Assembly (NCBI GenBank): GCA_026713285.1
Contig: JAPOOT010000181.1
Location: 1 to 5,480, forward strand
Length of the DNA: 5,480 nucleotides
Reading direction: 5' to 3'
Origin: Gemmatimonadota bacterium
Lineage (GTDB): Bacteria; JAAXHH01
This document shows, piece by piece, positions 1-5,480 of this stretch. How positions within the stretch are numbered: position 1 is the first letter of the stretch; each line of letters opens with the position of its first letter. Below the pieces are notes generated by a model. The model searched no databases, was not told the DNA's origin, and saw only the letters and a list, made by a program, of their open reading frames with translations. Both the position numbers and the translations under genes were made by a program.

Positions 1-489
1 CACCAGCGTTTCCCGTTTCATTATTTCGTCGTCAGTATTCCAGACTATGCGTTGAAAGGTCACGCTTACATGGTGGTTCTCAGCGTTTCCTGCCGACGCC
101 GGACGGACGGCAACGGAAATCCAGTATTTCTGGTAATCCGGTTCCGGCTCATCATCCGAGAGCGTTAACAACGAAACGATAATAGTGATCAAGTCCTCAC
201 TTTTGCTACTTGCGTCACTGATTTTCTCGCCAATTACAACTCCGAGTTTAGTCTCGCTTTCTTCAATACTGAAACCCATATCCTGGAGCACTCCGGCGCA
301 CGCCGACAGGATATTCGCTTCGGATATCCCTTCATACAACTTTGTTCTCATCTCCCTGTTTTGCAAATGTCCAGGGGATGGTTCAAAAGGTCGGGATGTG
401 GATGTGCTGGAAGCGCCGCCTGTGCAAGCCGTCAAAACCGCCGCCGCCAGGACAGCGCCCGAAAGCCGCCGGATTTCTTTCCAACCCAT
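1..489 (-). CDS. Predicted lipoprotein, partial (3' end beyond window)
   Basis: This frame starts at the ATG at 489-487 and stays open for 163 codons to base 1, so the C-terminus is missing. A strong Shine-Dalgarno AGGAGG (500-495) sits 5 nt upstream and fixes the start. The protein opens with a lipoprotein signal peptide: charged n-region (KEIRR), hydrophobic stretch (residues 9-19) and lipobox LTAC with Cys22. Residue +2 is Thr, not Asp, so outer-membrane sorting is plausible if Lol rules apply. A Ser/Thr/Pro-rich linker follows to about residue 40. The mature domain then has a helix-like stretch ending in VLQDMGFSIEESETKLGVV (about residues 70-88) and a later strand-rich part (YWISVAVRP). 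I recall similar 'VLQD(L/M)GF.I.ESE..LGV' lipoproteins of unknown function in Gram-negative bacteria, but could not search. It follows the BamE-like gene by 117 bp in the same direction, probably on the same transcript. Function unknown. Confidence 0.85.
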   Translation of the reverse strand, partial: MGWKEIRRLSGAVLAAAVLTACTGGASSTSTSRPFEPSPGHLQNREMRTKLYEGISEANILSACAGVLQDMGFSIEESETKLGVVIGEKISDASSKSEDLITIIVSLLTLSDDEPEPDYQKYWISVAVRPASAGNAENHHVSVTFQRIVWNTDDEIMKRETLV

Positions 490-494
490 AGATT

Positions 495-500
495 CCTCCT
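495..500 (-). promoter_or_regulatory. Ribosome binding site of the partial lipoprotein gene
   Basis: AGGAGG read on the minus strand is a near-perfect anti-Shine-Dalgarno match, 5 nt before the ATG at 489. It decides the start of a gene that has no stop codon inside the window. The remaining gap to the upstream gene (501-606) shows no convincing terminator or promoter. Confidence 0.8.
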
Positions 501-606
501 CTGTCACATCGCCAAATGGATCTGTTGTCGCGGGATACATGGCGGAAGGCGGGGGCGCGGCCTGAAAATACGCTGTATGCATCAAGCGGCACACCCGCGA
601 GTCCAA

Positions 607-1053
607 TCAGAACCGCGCCGTGTGATACGCGAAGTCTCTGACTCGTTTTTCCCCATCAAACTTTATAATGACCGTAAGCGTTCGCTGGGACGTGGACTCG
701 GCGCCGGACGATCCCGATACTCCGCCAACCCCGCCGGTTAACAGATTGGCCAGGTCCACGAAAATGAGGGACATGATCCCGCCTTCGCTGGTCGAATACA
801 CGGACTCCGTTGAAATCTTGTCGTAGATCCAGACCTCGCGACGCTCTTCATCGGTCGACACGATGTTTGGTGTACCAAGCACGGCGGCAACTTCGCCGCC
901 ACTCATGCCCACATGGATAGCCTGCTGCACCTTTCCGACGGTCACCCGGTCCGCGGAGTCATCCTGCACAGCGCTTCTGTGCCGCGAAGCCATGCATCCC
1001 GTCAGAATCACGGCAACAATCACGATCGTCCCAGTGATCAGCGTCTTATTCAT
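607..1053 (-). CDS. BamE/SmpA-OmlA-like outer-membrane lipoprotein
   Basis: This encodes a 148-residue predicted lipoprotein. The signal peptide is MNKT, a hydrophobic core (residues 5-17) and lipobox LTGC with Cys20; Met at +2 suits outer-membrane sorting. The mature part carries a BamE/SmpA-like pattern: GMSGGEV (49-55), VLGTP (58-62) and the aromatic strand VWIYDK (74-79). A Gly/Ser-rich loop (about 107-119) is followed by a final strand, TLTVIIKFDGEKRVRDF. BamE-like domains occur in the beta-barrel assembly accessory protein and in many unrelated small lipoproteins, so the fold is more certain than a BAM role, and I do not assign bamE. The frame could extend to a GTG at 1197, but that would bury the signal peptide. 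The ATG at 1053 has AGGAGA 6 nt upstream, so it is preferred. A sigma70-like promoter lies upstream, and a second lipoprotein gene follows. Confidence 0.87.
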   Translation of the reverse strand: MNKTLITGTIVIVAVILTGCMASRHRSAVQDDSADRVTVGKVQQAIHVGMSGGEVAAVLGTPNIVSTDEERREVWIYDKISTESVYSTSEGGIMSLIFVDLANLLTGGVGGVSGSSGAESTSQRTLTVIIKFDGEKRVRDFAYHTARF

Positions 1054-1059
1054 TCCGGT

Positions 1060-1065
1060 TCTCCT
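1060..1065 (-). promoter_or_regulatory. Ribosome binding site deciding the lipoprotein start
   Basis: AGGAGA on the minus strand lies 6 nt before the ATG at 1053. It supports that start over the in-frame GTG at 1197, whose 48 extra residues are hydrophilic and would precede the signal peptide. Confidence 0.75.
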
Positions 1066-1221
1066 GTCATAGCAGTTGGAACCATCCGGTTCGTCCGCGT
1101 CATCCCCGGTTCCAGGTGGTTTGGCGCCGGTTGCCGAACTCCCGCGTCGAGGTAAGAAACGATTGCCTTCAAGGATCTTCACGTCCCGATTCTTCACCAG
1201 TGCTACACTGACTTGAAACGG

Positions 1222-1238
1222 GATGTGATGGTCACATC
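1222..1238. promoter_or_regulatory. Perfect 7-bp inverted repeat, possible operator or leader hairpin
   Basis: GATGTGA and TCACATC are exact reverse complements separated by TGG. The core TGTGA/TCACA resembles CRP/FNR-type half-sites, but the spacer is 3 bp rather than the 6 bp of canonical E. coli CRP sites, so the regulator cannot be named. The dyad lies roughly 30-50 nt downstream of the transcription start inferred from the promoter at 1277-1305. It could therefore be a roadblock operator or a small hairpin in the leader of the lipoprotein mRNA. Confidence 0.4.
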
Positions 1239-1276
1239 AGAGTAAGGCGCATGTTATTAAAACGAAAGATATAGTT

Positions 1277-1305
1277 ATAATACTGCAATATCCTGTATAC
1301 TTCAA
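1277..1305 (-). promoter_or_regulatory. Sigma70-like promoter for the lipoprotein genes
   Basis: On the minus strand, TTGAAG (1305-1300) matches the -35 consensus at 4 of 6 bases. After exactly 17 bp comes TATTAT (1282-1277), a 5 of 6 match to the -10 box. It sits in the most AT-rich stretch of an otherwise GC-rich window, between the PLP gene that stops at 1331 and the lipoprotein gene that starts at 1053. It would give a leader of about 215 nt. AT-rich sequence produces such matches easily, and the native sigma factor preference is unknown. Confidence 0.5.
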
Positions 1306-1330
1306 ATGTTTTATCGCCGCTACGAACGGA

Positions 1331-2791
1331 TCAATCCCCCAGTCCCGCGTACCGGCAGACAATCTCCACGGCCTTGACCAGGGTCTTCGCGCCGAGTACG
1401 GCGTATTCCTCGATCAGGTTGCCTTCCTGGTCGAGCGTACCCAGGCCGGGACCGAGGAACATCTTCCCGCTGTAAATCGTGGCCGGTTCGACGCCCATGT
1501 GCTCCTGGGCGAGGACGATGGGATTGGTGTTGGCCCACAAGTCTTCCAGGTTGAAGATCGGGATGCCGAAGGCGCCGTCTTTCCACGTGCGTTCGTAGTT
1601 GAGCTCGGTGCCGCCGAGCTGGTAGGTCTTAGTGAAGATCAGGTCGTCGCGGAATCGGGAGGGTTCCATCCGGGCGAACTCCTCCACGATGATTTCGTGG
1701 AAACGGTCCACGGGATCGGTGACCAGGCGGGGACGGTCCCGGAGGACCTTCAGGTAAGCGGTCAGACCGACCAGGGTGTCCCGGCCGGGATCACTGAAGG
1801 TATAGACCGCCTTTCCGTGGGAGGACAGCTCGCCGTACCGCTGGCCGCCGAGGCCCATGCCCTTGCGGATCGGGTTGACGACTTCTTCCCGGCCGATCAA
1901 CAACCCCGACGCGGGTGCGCGGCCCGGCTTGTCCATGCTGTAGGTGATGATGTCGCAGCCGATGTCCCGGGGATCCATGCCGACGATGGGGATCGATCCT
2001 CCCGTGTCCACGATGTAGGGCACGTCGTAGTCCCGGGCCACGTCGGCGAGTTTCTTCAGGAGGACCGGCGCGCCGTTCTCGTCCTGTTCGCCCAGTCCGT
2101 AGCTGGGCGTGTCGTATCCCACCGTGGCGATGCCCGTGAGCAGGGAAGCGTTCCGTTCGGCGGCCTTCTTCACGTTTCCGATGGTACCGTCCACGTCCAC
2201 CCCGGTGAGCAACGAGGTGGGATTGTACCGGATGCCGTGCGGATCGTATTTCGCGCCGGCCATGGGTACGTAGAGCGTCTCGAGGTTCGCCAGGCTCTTG
2301 TTCTCGATGCCTAGCTCGCCGCCGGCGATGGTCCGGTCCACGAGAAGGTTCTTGTACCGCGGCGGGAAGGCCCGGCCGTAGCCGCCGATCCATTCGTAGT
2401 CCTCGCCGTAGGGCATGAGCAGGCGGCCGCGGTAGATGTCGCCGTGGCGCATGGAGGGCGGCGCGCAAAGCGTCTCCAGGGTCAGGCGCAGCAGCGATTC
2501 GCAGGTGTTGGCGGCCACCGCGTCGAACGCGTCGCCGTAGACGTCCTTGACGACTTCCCGCAGTTCGTCTTCGATCACCCGCACCGGGTAGGTCTTGCCG
2601 CCCCGGTTGGCTTCCACGATCGCGTCGAGAACGTAATCGGGCAGGTTGCCCGGTCTCGCCGAGCTGCCGGCGTACAGGCCGATGTCCTGCCGCAGCTTCA
2701 GCGTGCCGATCTCTTCGCCGTATTTCCGGGCCTCTTCGGCGATTTTACCTAAATTGTCGTAGATTGACTGGTACCACTGGAACTTGTACAT
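1331..2791 (-). CDS. Divergent PLP-dependent enzyme, fold type I (SelA/aminotransferase-like)
   Basis: This encodes 486 residues from the ATG at 2791, longer than the usual 380-420 of small fold-type I enzymes. Visible PLP-site elements are a probable phosphate loop AANTCESL (93-100), the cofactor Asp262 in YIVDTGGS, and probable Schiff-base Lys288 in YSMDKPGRAPASGLLIG. A glycine-rich GMGLGGQRYG (311-320) follows the lysine, a layout reminiscent of SelA/DgaE-like and class V enzymes. The N-terminal 60 residues and a long segment around 110-200 match no family I can name. No signal peptide is seen, so it is probably cytosolic. Substrate and reaction (transamination, lyase, decarboxylation or other) are not determined. 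The frame also allows a GTG at 2815 with no Shine-Dalgarno; the ATG has a weak GAGAAAG 7 nt upstream and is preferred. It is the third PLP enzyme in a row but is separated from the second by a repeat-filled gap. No clear terminator follows its stop. Confidence 0.82.
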   Translation of the reverse strand: MYKFQWYQSIYDNLGKIAEEARKYGEEIGTLKLRQDIGLYAGSSARPGNLPDYVLDAIVEANRGGKTYPVRVIEDELREVVKDVYGDAFDAVAANTCESLLRLTLETLCAPPSMRHGDIYRGRLLMPYGEDYEWIGGYGRAFPPRYKNLLVDRTIAGGELGIENKSLANLETLYVPMAGAKYDPHGIRYNPTSLLTGVDVDGTIGNVKKAAERNASLLTGIATVGYDTPSYGLGEQDENGAPVLLKKLADVARDYDVPYIVDTGGSIPIVGMDPRDIGCDIITYSMDKPGRAPASGLLIGREEVVNPIRKGMGLGGQRYGELSSHGKAVYTFSDPGRDTLVGLTAYLKVLRDRPRLVTDPVDRFHEIIVEEFARMEPSRFRDDLIFTKTYQLGGTELNYERTWKDGAFGIPIFNLEDLWANTNPIVLAQEHMGVEPATIYSGKMFLGPGLGTLDQEGNLIEEYAVLGAKTLVKAVEIVCRYAGLGD

Positions 2792-2851
2792 GGCTGTTCT
2801 TTCTCGGATCCGCACTGCGTTGGACGGGACGGGAAGGACATCTACGGGCGG

Positions 2852-3042
2852 TTTCGCGCCCGACGGGCTGTTTCGCTTCCGACCAGCAATTTCATGCCGG
2901 ACCGGGTGGATTCGCTTCCGACCGGCAGTTTCACGCCAGACCGGCGGTTTCGCTTCCGACCGGCAGTTTCGCGGCAGACGTGCGGTTTCGCTTCCGACCG
3001 GCAGTTTCGCGCCCGACGGGCGGTTTCAGGCCGGACCGTCGT
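2852..3042. repeat. Ten-unit 19-bp tandem repeat with 38-bp A/B alternation
   Basis: Ten contiguous units begin at 2852, 2871, 2890, 2910, 2929, 2948, 2967, 2986, 3005 and 3024. All are 19 bp, with one extra base at 2909. Nearly all begin TTTC. Even-numbered units 2-8 are B type: units 6 and 8 are identical (TTTCGCTTCCGACCGGCAG), unit 4 differs at one base and unit 2 at two. Odd units are A type and more variable, for example TTTCGCGCCCGACGGGCGG (unit 9). Unit 10 breaks the alternation and is the most degraded. A partial copy of an A-unit end (ACGGGCGG) precedes unit 1. The array begins 5 bp after the class V gene's stop and ends 60 bp before the next start. No CRISPR-like unique spacers are present. 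It may be a minisatellite, an array of protein-binding sites or a structured intergenic RNA. Confidence 0.93.
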
Positions 3043-3047
3043 AGGGA

Positions 3048-4202
3048 TCAGGGTATGCTGGAAATCACTTCGAGGGCCCGTTCCACGTCGGACACCTTGT
3101 TGTACAGGTGGGGCGAGAAGCGGATCACGTCGCCGCGCAACGCGACCATGACGCCGGACTGCTTCAGGTGCTTCGCCACGCCGGAGATGTCGCGGCCGGG
3201 GAAACGGGCGGTGACAATGGCCGAGCGTTCGGCGGCGTCCCGGGGTGAAGTGACCTCGGCGCCGATATTCGCCAGGCCGCCGATGAGGTGGTCGGCGAGG
3301 ACCTGGTTATGGGCGAAGATCTCGTCGATACCCGTGTCCACGAGGAATCCGATCGATTGCGCGAACCCGCCGGCCAACCCATAGGCCATGGTGCTGAACT
3401 CGAACCGGGACGCGTCTTCCGGGTAATCCGGCGGATCGGTGCGGATGTCCCAGATGTCGACCTGGCTCCGGAAGCCCACCAGGCCGGGTTCTAGGCTCGT
3501 GGCGAGATGCGGCGCGAGGTACATGACGGCGATGCCGAAAGGACCGCACAGCCACTTGTATGCTCCGGCGGCAACGGCGTCGATGCCCATGCCGGGCGCG
3601 TCGATGGGGACGGCGCCCGCGGACTGCGTGGCGTCCACGACGAGCAGGGCGCCGTGCCGGTGCGCGATCTCGGCAAAAGCGGCGAGGTCCCAGCGCTGGC
3701 CGCTGCGGAATTCGACGTGGGACAGGGCGACTACGGCCGTGTTGTCGTCAATGAGGTCCCGGACGCGGCCGGGATCGACCGTACCTCCCCCCCGCGCGTG
3801 CGCCAGCCGGATCTCACAGCCCGTGTGGTTCGCGACCCGTCTCCAGGGGTAGACCGAAGCGGGGAAGGATACGTCCGTGCTGACGACGTTGGTTTCCGGT
3901 CCGGGCATGACCGCCCAGGCGAGGGAACTCAGGAGCTCGGTGGTGCTGGACCCGGCGGCGATGTCGGTCGGCGACGCGTTGAAGAGCCGGGCGGCCTGCC
4001 GGTGCAACTCATCGAATACCGTGGCTTCGGCTTCTTCGTCGAAGTGGTTGCTGCCGTTCTCGGCGACGTCCCGGTACCATTCGGTGATCGCGGACGCGGC
4101 CGGACGGTACATGGGCGTCACGTTGGCCGCGTTGATGTAGGTGCAGGTCTGCGCTACGGGAAACTCATCGACCGGAACCAGCGGATCGAGGGACTGTGGC
4201 AT
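3048..4202 (-). CDS. Class V aminotransferase-fold PLP enzyme (desulfurase/epimerase-like)
   Basis: This 384-residue protein has the usual length and layout of COG0520-type class V enzymes. The N-terminal YINAANVTPM (22-31) resembles the family's substrate-entry strand. The phosphate-binding loop is GSSTTELL (84-91). SHVEFRSGQRWDL (161-173) is a core strand, VVDATQSAG (188-196) supplies Asp190 and Gln193, and AGAYKWLCGPFG (212-223) supplies Schiff-base Lys216. Arg361 in VIRFSPHLYN is the expected carboxylate-binding residue. The active-site loop Cys of SufS/CsdA/IscS desulfurases is absent, so sulfur mobilisation is unlikely. Isopenicillin-N-epimerase-like, kynureninase-like, or Cys-lyase-type chemistry is more plausible, and the substrate is unknown. 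No signal peptide is seen. The ATG at 4202 has GGGAGG (4215-4210) 7 nt upstream. It lies 18 bp after the class I/II aminotransferase stop, with the ribosome site inside that gap, so the two are probably co-transcribed and perhaps translationally coupled. Confidence 0.9.
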   Translation of the reverse strand: MPQSLDPLVPVDEFPVAQTCTYINAANVTPMYRPAASAITEWYRDVAENGSNHFDEEAEATVFDELHRQAARLFNASPTDIAAGSSTTELLSSLAWAVMPGPETNVVSTDVSFPASVYPWRRVANHTGCEIRLAHARGGGTVDPGRVRDLIDDNTAVVALSHVEFRSGQRWDLAAFAEIAHRHGALLVVDATQSAGAVPIDAPGMGIDAVAAGAYKWLCGPFGIAVMYLAPHLATSLEPGLVGFRSQVDIWDIRTDPPDYPEDASRFEFSTMAYGLAGGFAQSIGFLVDTGIDEIFAHNQVLADHLIGGLANIGAEVTSPRDAAERSAIVTARFPGRDISGVAKHLKQSGVMVALRGDVIRFSPHLYNKVSDVERALEVISSIP

Positions 4203-4220
4203 GGCAAGGCCTCCCGGCGA

Positions 4221-5399
4221 TCAACCGGCGGCCGCGTCGCGCTCGTTCACTGTTCCCGCGTCCTCTTCCTCGGCGACCTGACGGAGCAGGCTGGCGATCC
4301 GGCGCAGTCCCTCGTTCAGGTAGTCGGGCGGCAGGCCGTAGCTGATGCGGAGATGGTTGGGTATGCCGAAGTAGTCCCCTGGACCGATGAGCACCGACTT
4401 CTCCTGGATCAGTCGATGCGCCAGCGTCGCGGAATCGGCCTTCAGTTTGTACCGTACGAAAGAAACGGCCGTTGCCTGGGGCGGTACGAGACTCAGGATG
4501 TCCGCGTTGTCGCTGATCCAGCCGTGGTAGTTCTCCCATCCCCGTCGGATATAGCCCCGCGTCCTTTCGAAGATGGCCTGCCGCACGTCCGGGCGCAGCG
4601 CCAGCGGCGCGAGGAAATGGTTGGACAGCTTGGCGGTGCTCAAAGTCAGGTACTCGTGGCGCTTCCAAAGCTCCCTGAGCAGGTCTTCGGGACCCACGAG
4701 CCAGCCGATCCGCAGGCCGGGCATGCCGAAGGACTTGGACATGCTGCCCGCCGCGACGACCCGGTCGTACCGACCGTAGAAGGTGGGCGAAACCTCCTCC
4801 CGTTCCCGCTCGGAACCGGCGTAGATCTCGTCGGCGAGCAGGTAGGCGCCGCTGCGTTCGGCCGCGCGGACGACGGCGTCCATTTCGGATTCCGTCAGGA
4901 TCTGCCCCGTCGGGTTGTTCGGGTTGCAGATGGAGATCAGTTTCGTGTCGTCAGATACGGCGGACTCCAGGCTGTCGGTATCGAGCGCCCATCCCCGGTC
5001 GGGATCGAGGGTGAACGTCCGGCGGACGGCGCCCATGTTGTGCGCGAGCCCCCAGCTCTGGAGGTAGCAGGGTATCTGGACCGCCACCTCGCCCCCGCCT
5101 TCCAGCAGCGTCTGGAACGTGATGTAATTGGCCTCGATGCATCCGATGGTCACCAGTACGTTATCGGCCGTGGCGCCAGGGTAGTACCGGGCGATGGCCT
5201 CCCGCAGTTCAGGCGAACCGTTGGCGTATCCGTAACCCAGTTCGGTATCCAGCATGCGGTCCAGGATATCGGGATCGTGGGCGATCAGTTCCCTGACCTT
5301 GACCGGGTGCGCGCCGCTCTCGGACAGGTTGTATTCCACGACCTGTTCCCAGTCCGACATGATGCGTTCCAGGTCAAAAGTCTGGAAGGTCGATGCCAT
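4221..5399 (-). CDS. Class I/II PLP-dependent aminotransferase
   Basis: This 392-residue protein has all the hallmarks of a fold-type I, class I/II aminotransferase. GYGYANGSPELREAIA (55-70) matches the substrate/N-terminal lid region. NPNNPTG (159-165) carries cofactor-contacting Asn162. ADEIY (189-193) carries Asp190, which pairs with the pyridine nitrogen, and Tyr193. SMSKSFGMPGLRIGW (219-233) carries Schiff-base Lys222 and phosphate-binding Arg230. HLRISYG (349-355) carries Arg351, expected to hold the substrate alpha-carboxylate. The N-terminal FDLERIMSDWE...NLSESG segment resembles, distantly and from memory, the start of capreomycidine-synthase-like relatives, so a simple aspartate aminotransferase label would be overconfident. 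The last 15 residues are a charged, low-complexity tail. The ATG at 5399 has AAGGAG (5412-5407) 7 nt upstream. An in-frame stop at 5427 rules out much extension. It leads the downstream class V gene. Confidence 0.93.
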   Translation of the reverse strand: MASTFQTFDLERIMSDWEQVVEYNLSESGAHPVKVRELIAHDPDILDRMLDTELGYGYANGSPELREAIARYYPGATADNVLVTIGCIEANYITFQTLLEGGGEVAVQIPCYLQSWGLAHNMGAVRRTFTLDPDRGWALDTDSLESAVSDDTKLISICNPNNPTGQILTESEMDAVVRAAERSGAYLLADEIYAGSEREREEVSPTFYGRYDRVVAAGSMSKSFGMPGLRIGWLVGPEDLLRELWKRHEYLTLSTAKLSNHFLAPLALRPDVRQAIFERTRGYIRRGWENYHGWISDNADILSLVPPQATAVSFVRYKLKADSATLAHRLIQEKSVLIGPGDYFGIPNHLRISYGLPPDYLNEGLRRIASLLRQVAEEEDAGTVNERDAAAG

Positions 5400-5426
5400 G
5401 TGCTTGCTCCTTGGTTTGATGAACCG

Positions 5427-5480
5427 TCAGTGTTCGATTCGCCGGCCATGTCGGCCTGCTAATCCGGTCAGCCTGGTCAG
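5427..5480 (-). other. Possible C-terminal end of an upstream gene
   Basis: On the minus strand the frame from the window edge is open for 17 codons and ends at the TGA at 5429-5427, 27 bp before the aminotransferase start. It encodes a basic tail ending GRRIEH. This could be the last codons of an upstream operon gene or chance open sequence; 17 codons cannot decide. Nothing promoter-like is seen in this 81-bp stretch, which mildly favours transcription entering from beyond the window. Confidence 0.2.

Noticed and set aside
503..510. GATGTGAC shared upstream of both lipoprotein genes (510-503 and 1238-1231)
   Set aside because: The first copy has no matching second half-site and overlaps the leader just before the ribosome site. 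A single 8-mer match is not enough to claim a shared operator.
185..565. Plus-strand 126-codon frame at the left end with a signal-peptide-like N-terminus
   Set aside because: The minus strand here has a strong Shine-Dalgarno, a lipoprotein signal with LTAC lipobox and an open frame of 163 codons. The plus frame is its antisense, and the hydrophobic start is a by-product.
1054..1197. N-terminal extension of the BamE-like gene to a GTG at 1197
   Set aside because: It would place 48 hydrophilic residues before a textbook lipoprotein signal peptide, and the inner ATG has its own good ribosome site.
1306..1330. Rho-independent terminator after the third PLP gene
   Set aside because: No GC-rich hairpin followed by a T-run is visible on the minus strand; the short AAAA stretch there is not preceded by a stem.
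1499..2314. Plus-strand open frame of 271 codons inside the third PLP gene
   Set aside because: It is fully antisense to a gene with clear PLP-site motifs, has biased composition and no domain, and is explained by high GC on the opposite strand.
2852..3042. CRISPR array
   Set aside because: The units are directly abutting 19-mers with no unique spacers, and no cas gene is present.
2764..3384. Repetitive plus-strand proteins across the tandem array (peptides such as FRFRPAVS)
   Set aside because: All three plus frames are open through the array because the unit lacks stop trinucleotides. Since 19 is not a multiple of 3, each frame cycles through the same peptides. This is a property of the repeat, not evidence of coding; the frames also run into the antisense of the class V gene.
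3507..5462. Plus-strand open frame of 651 codons opposite the two aminotransferase genes
   Set aside because: It is the antisense shadow of GC-rich genes that carry all expected PLP motifs on the other strand. Its translation is Gly/Val/Arg/Asp-rich without a recognisable domain, and no Shine-Dalgarno or intergenic logic supports it.

Overview
The window is 5,480 bp of GC-rich bacterial DNA, and every gene I can support lies on the minus strand. Two predicted lipoproteins with clear lipoboxes indicate a diderm (Gram-negative-type) bacterium. High GC and PLP-enzyme-rich content would suit several poorly cultivated GC-rich phyla, but nothing here fixes the taxon. No phage, transposase, CRISPR, tRNA or rRNA sequence is visible.

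Read in transcription order (right to left), three PLP-dependent fold-type I enzymes come first. They are a class I/II aminotransferase (5399-4221), a class V aminotransferase-fold enzyme (4202-3048) and a divergent SelA/aminotransferase-like enzyme (2791-1331). The first two are only 18 bp apart, each has a good Shine-Dalgarno sequence, and they almost certainly share a transcript. The third follows after 256 bp. Most of that gap is an array of ten 19-bp tandem units with a second-order 38-bp A/B alternation (2852-3042). This array is the most unusual structure in the window.

After a 277-bp gap the composition becomes less GC-rich, and two lipoprotein genes follow. One encodes a BamE/SmpA-like protein (1053-607). 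The other is a truncated gene running off the left edge (489-1) whose frame is open to the last base. A sigma70-like promoter (1305-1277) and a perfect 7-bp dyad (1222-1238) precede the pair, so they probably form a separate transcription unit making envelope proteins.

The three PLP enzymes may act on related amino-acid or amine substrates, but no transporter, regulator or biosynthetic partner lies inside the window to name the pathway. I found no convincing new defence or mobile system. The candidates for novelty are the alternating repeat array, the three-enzyme PLP cluster with its atypical third member, and the lipoprotein pair.
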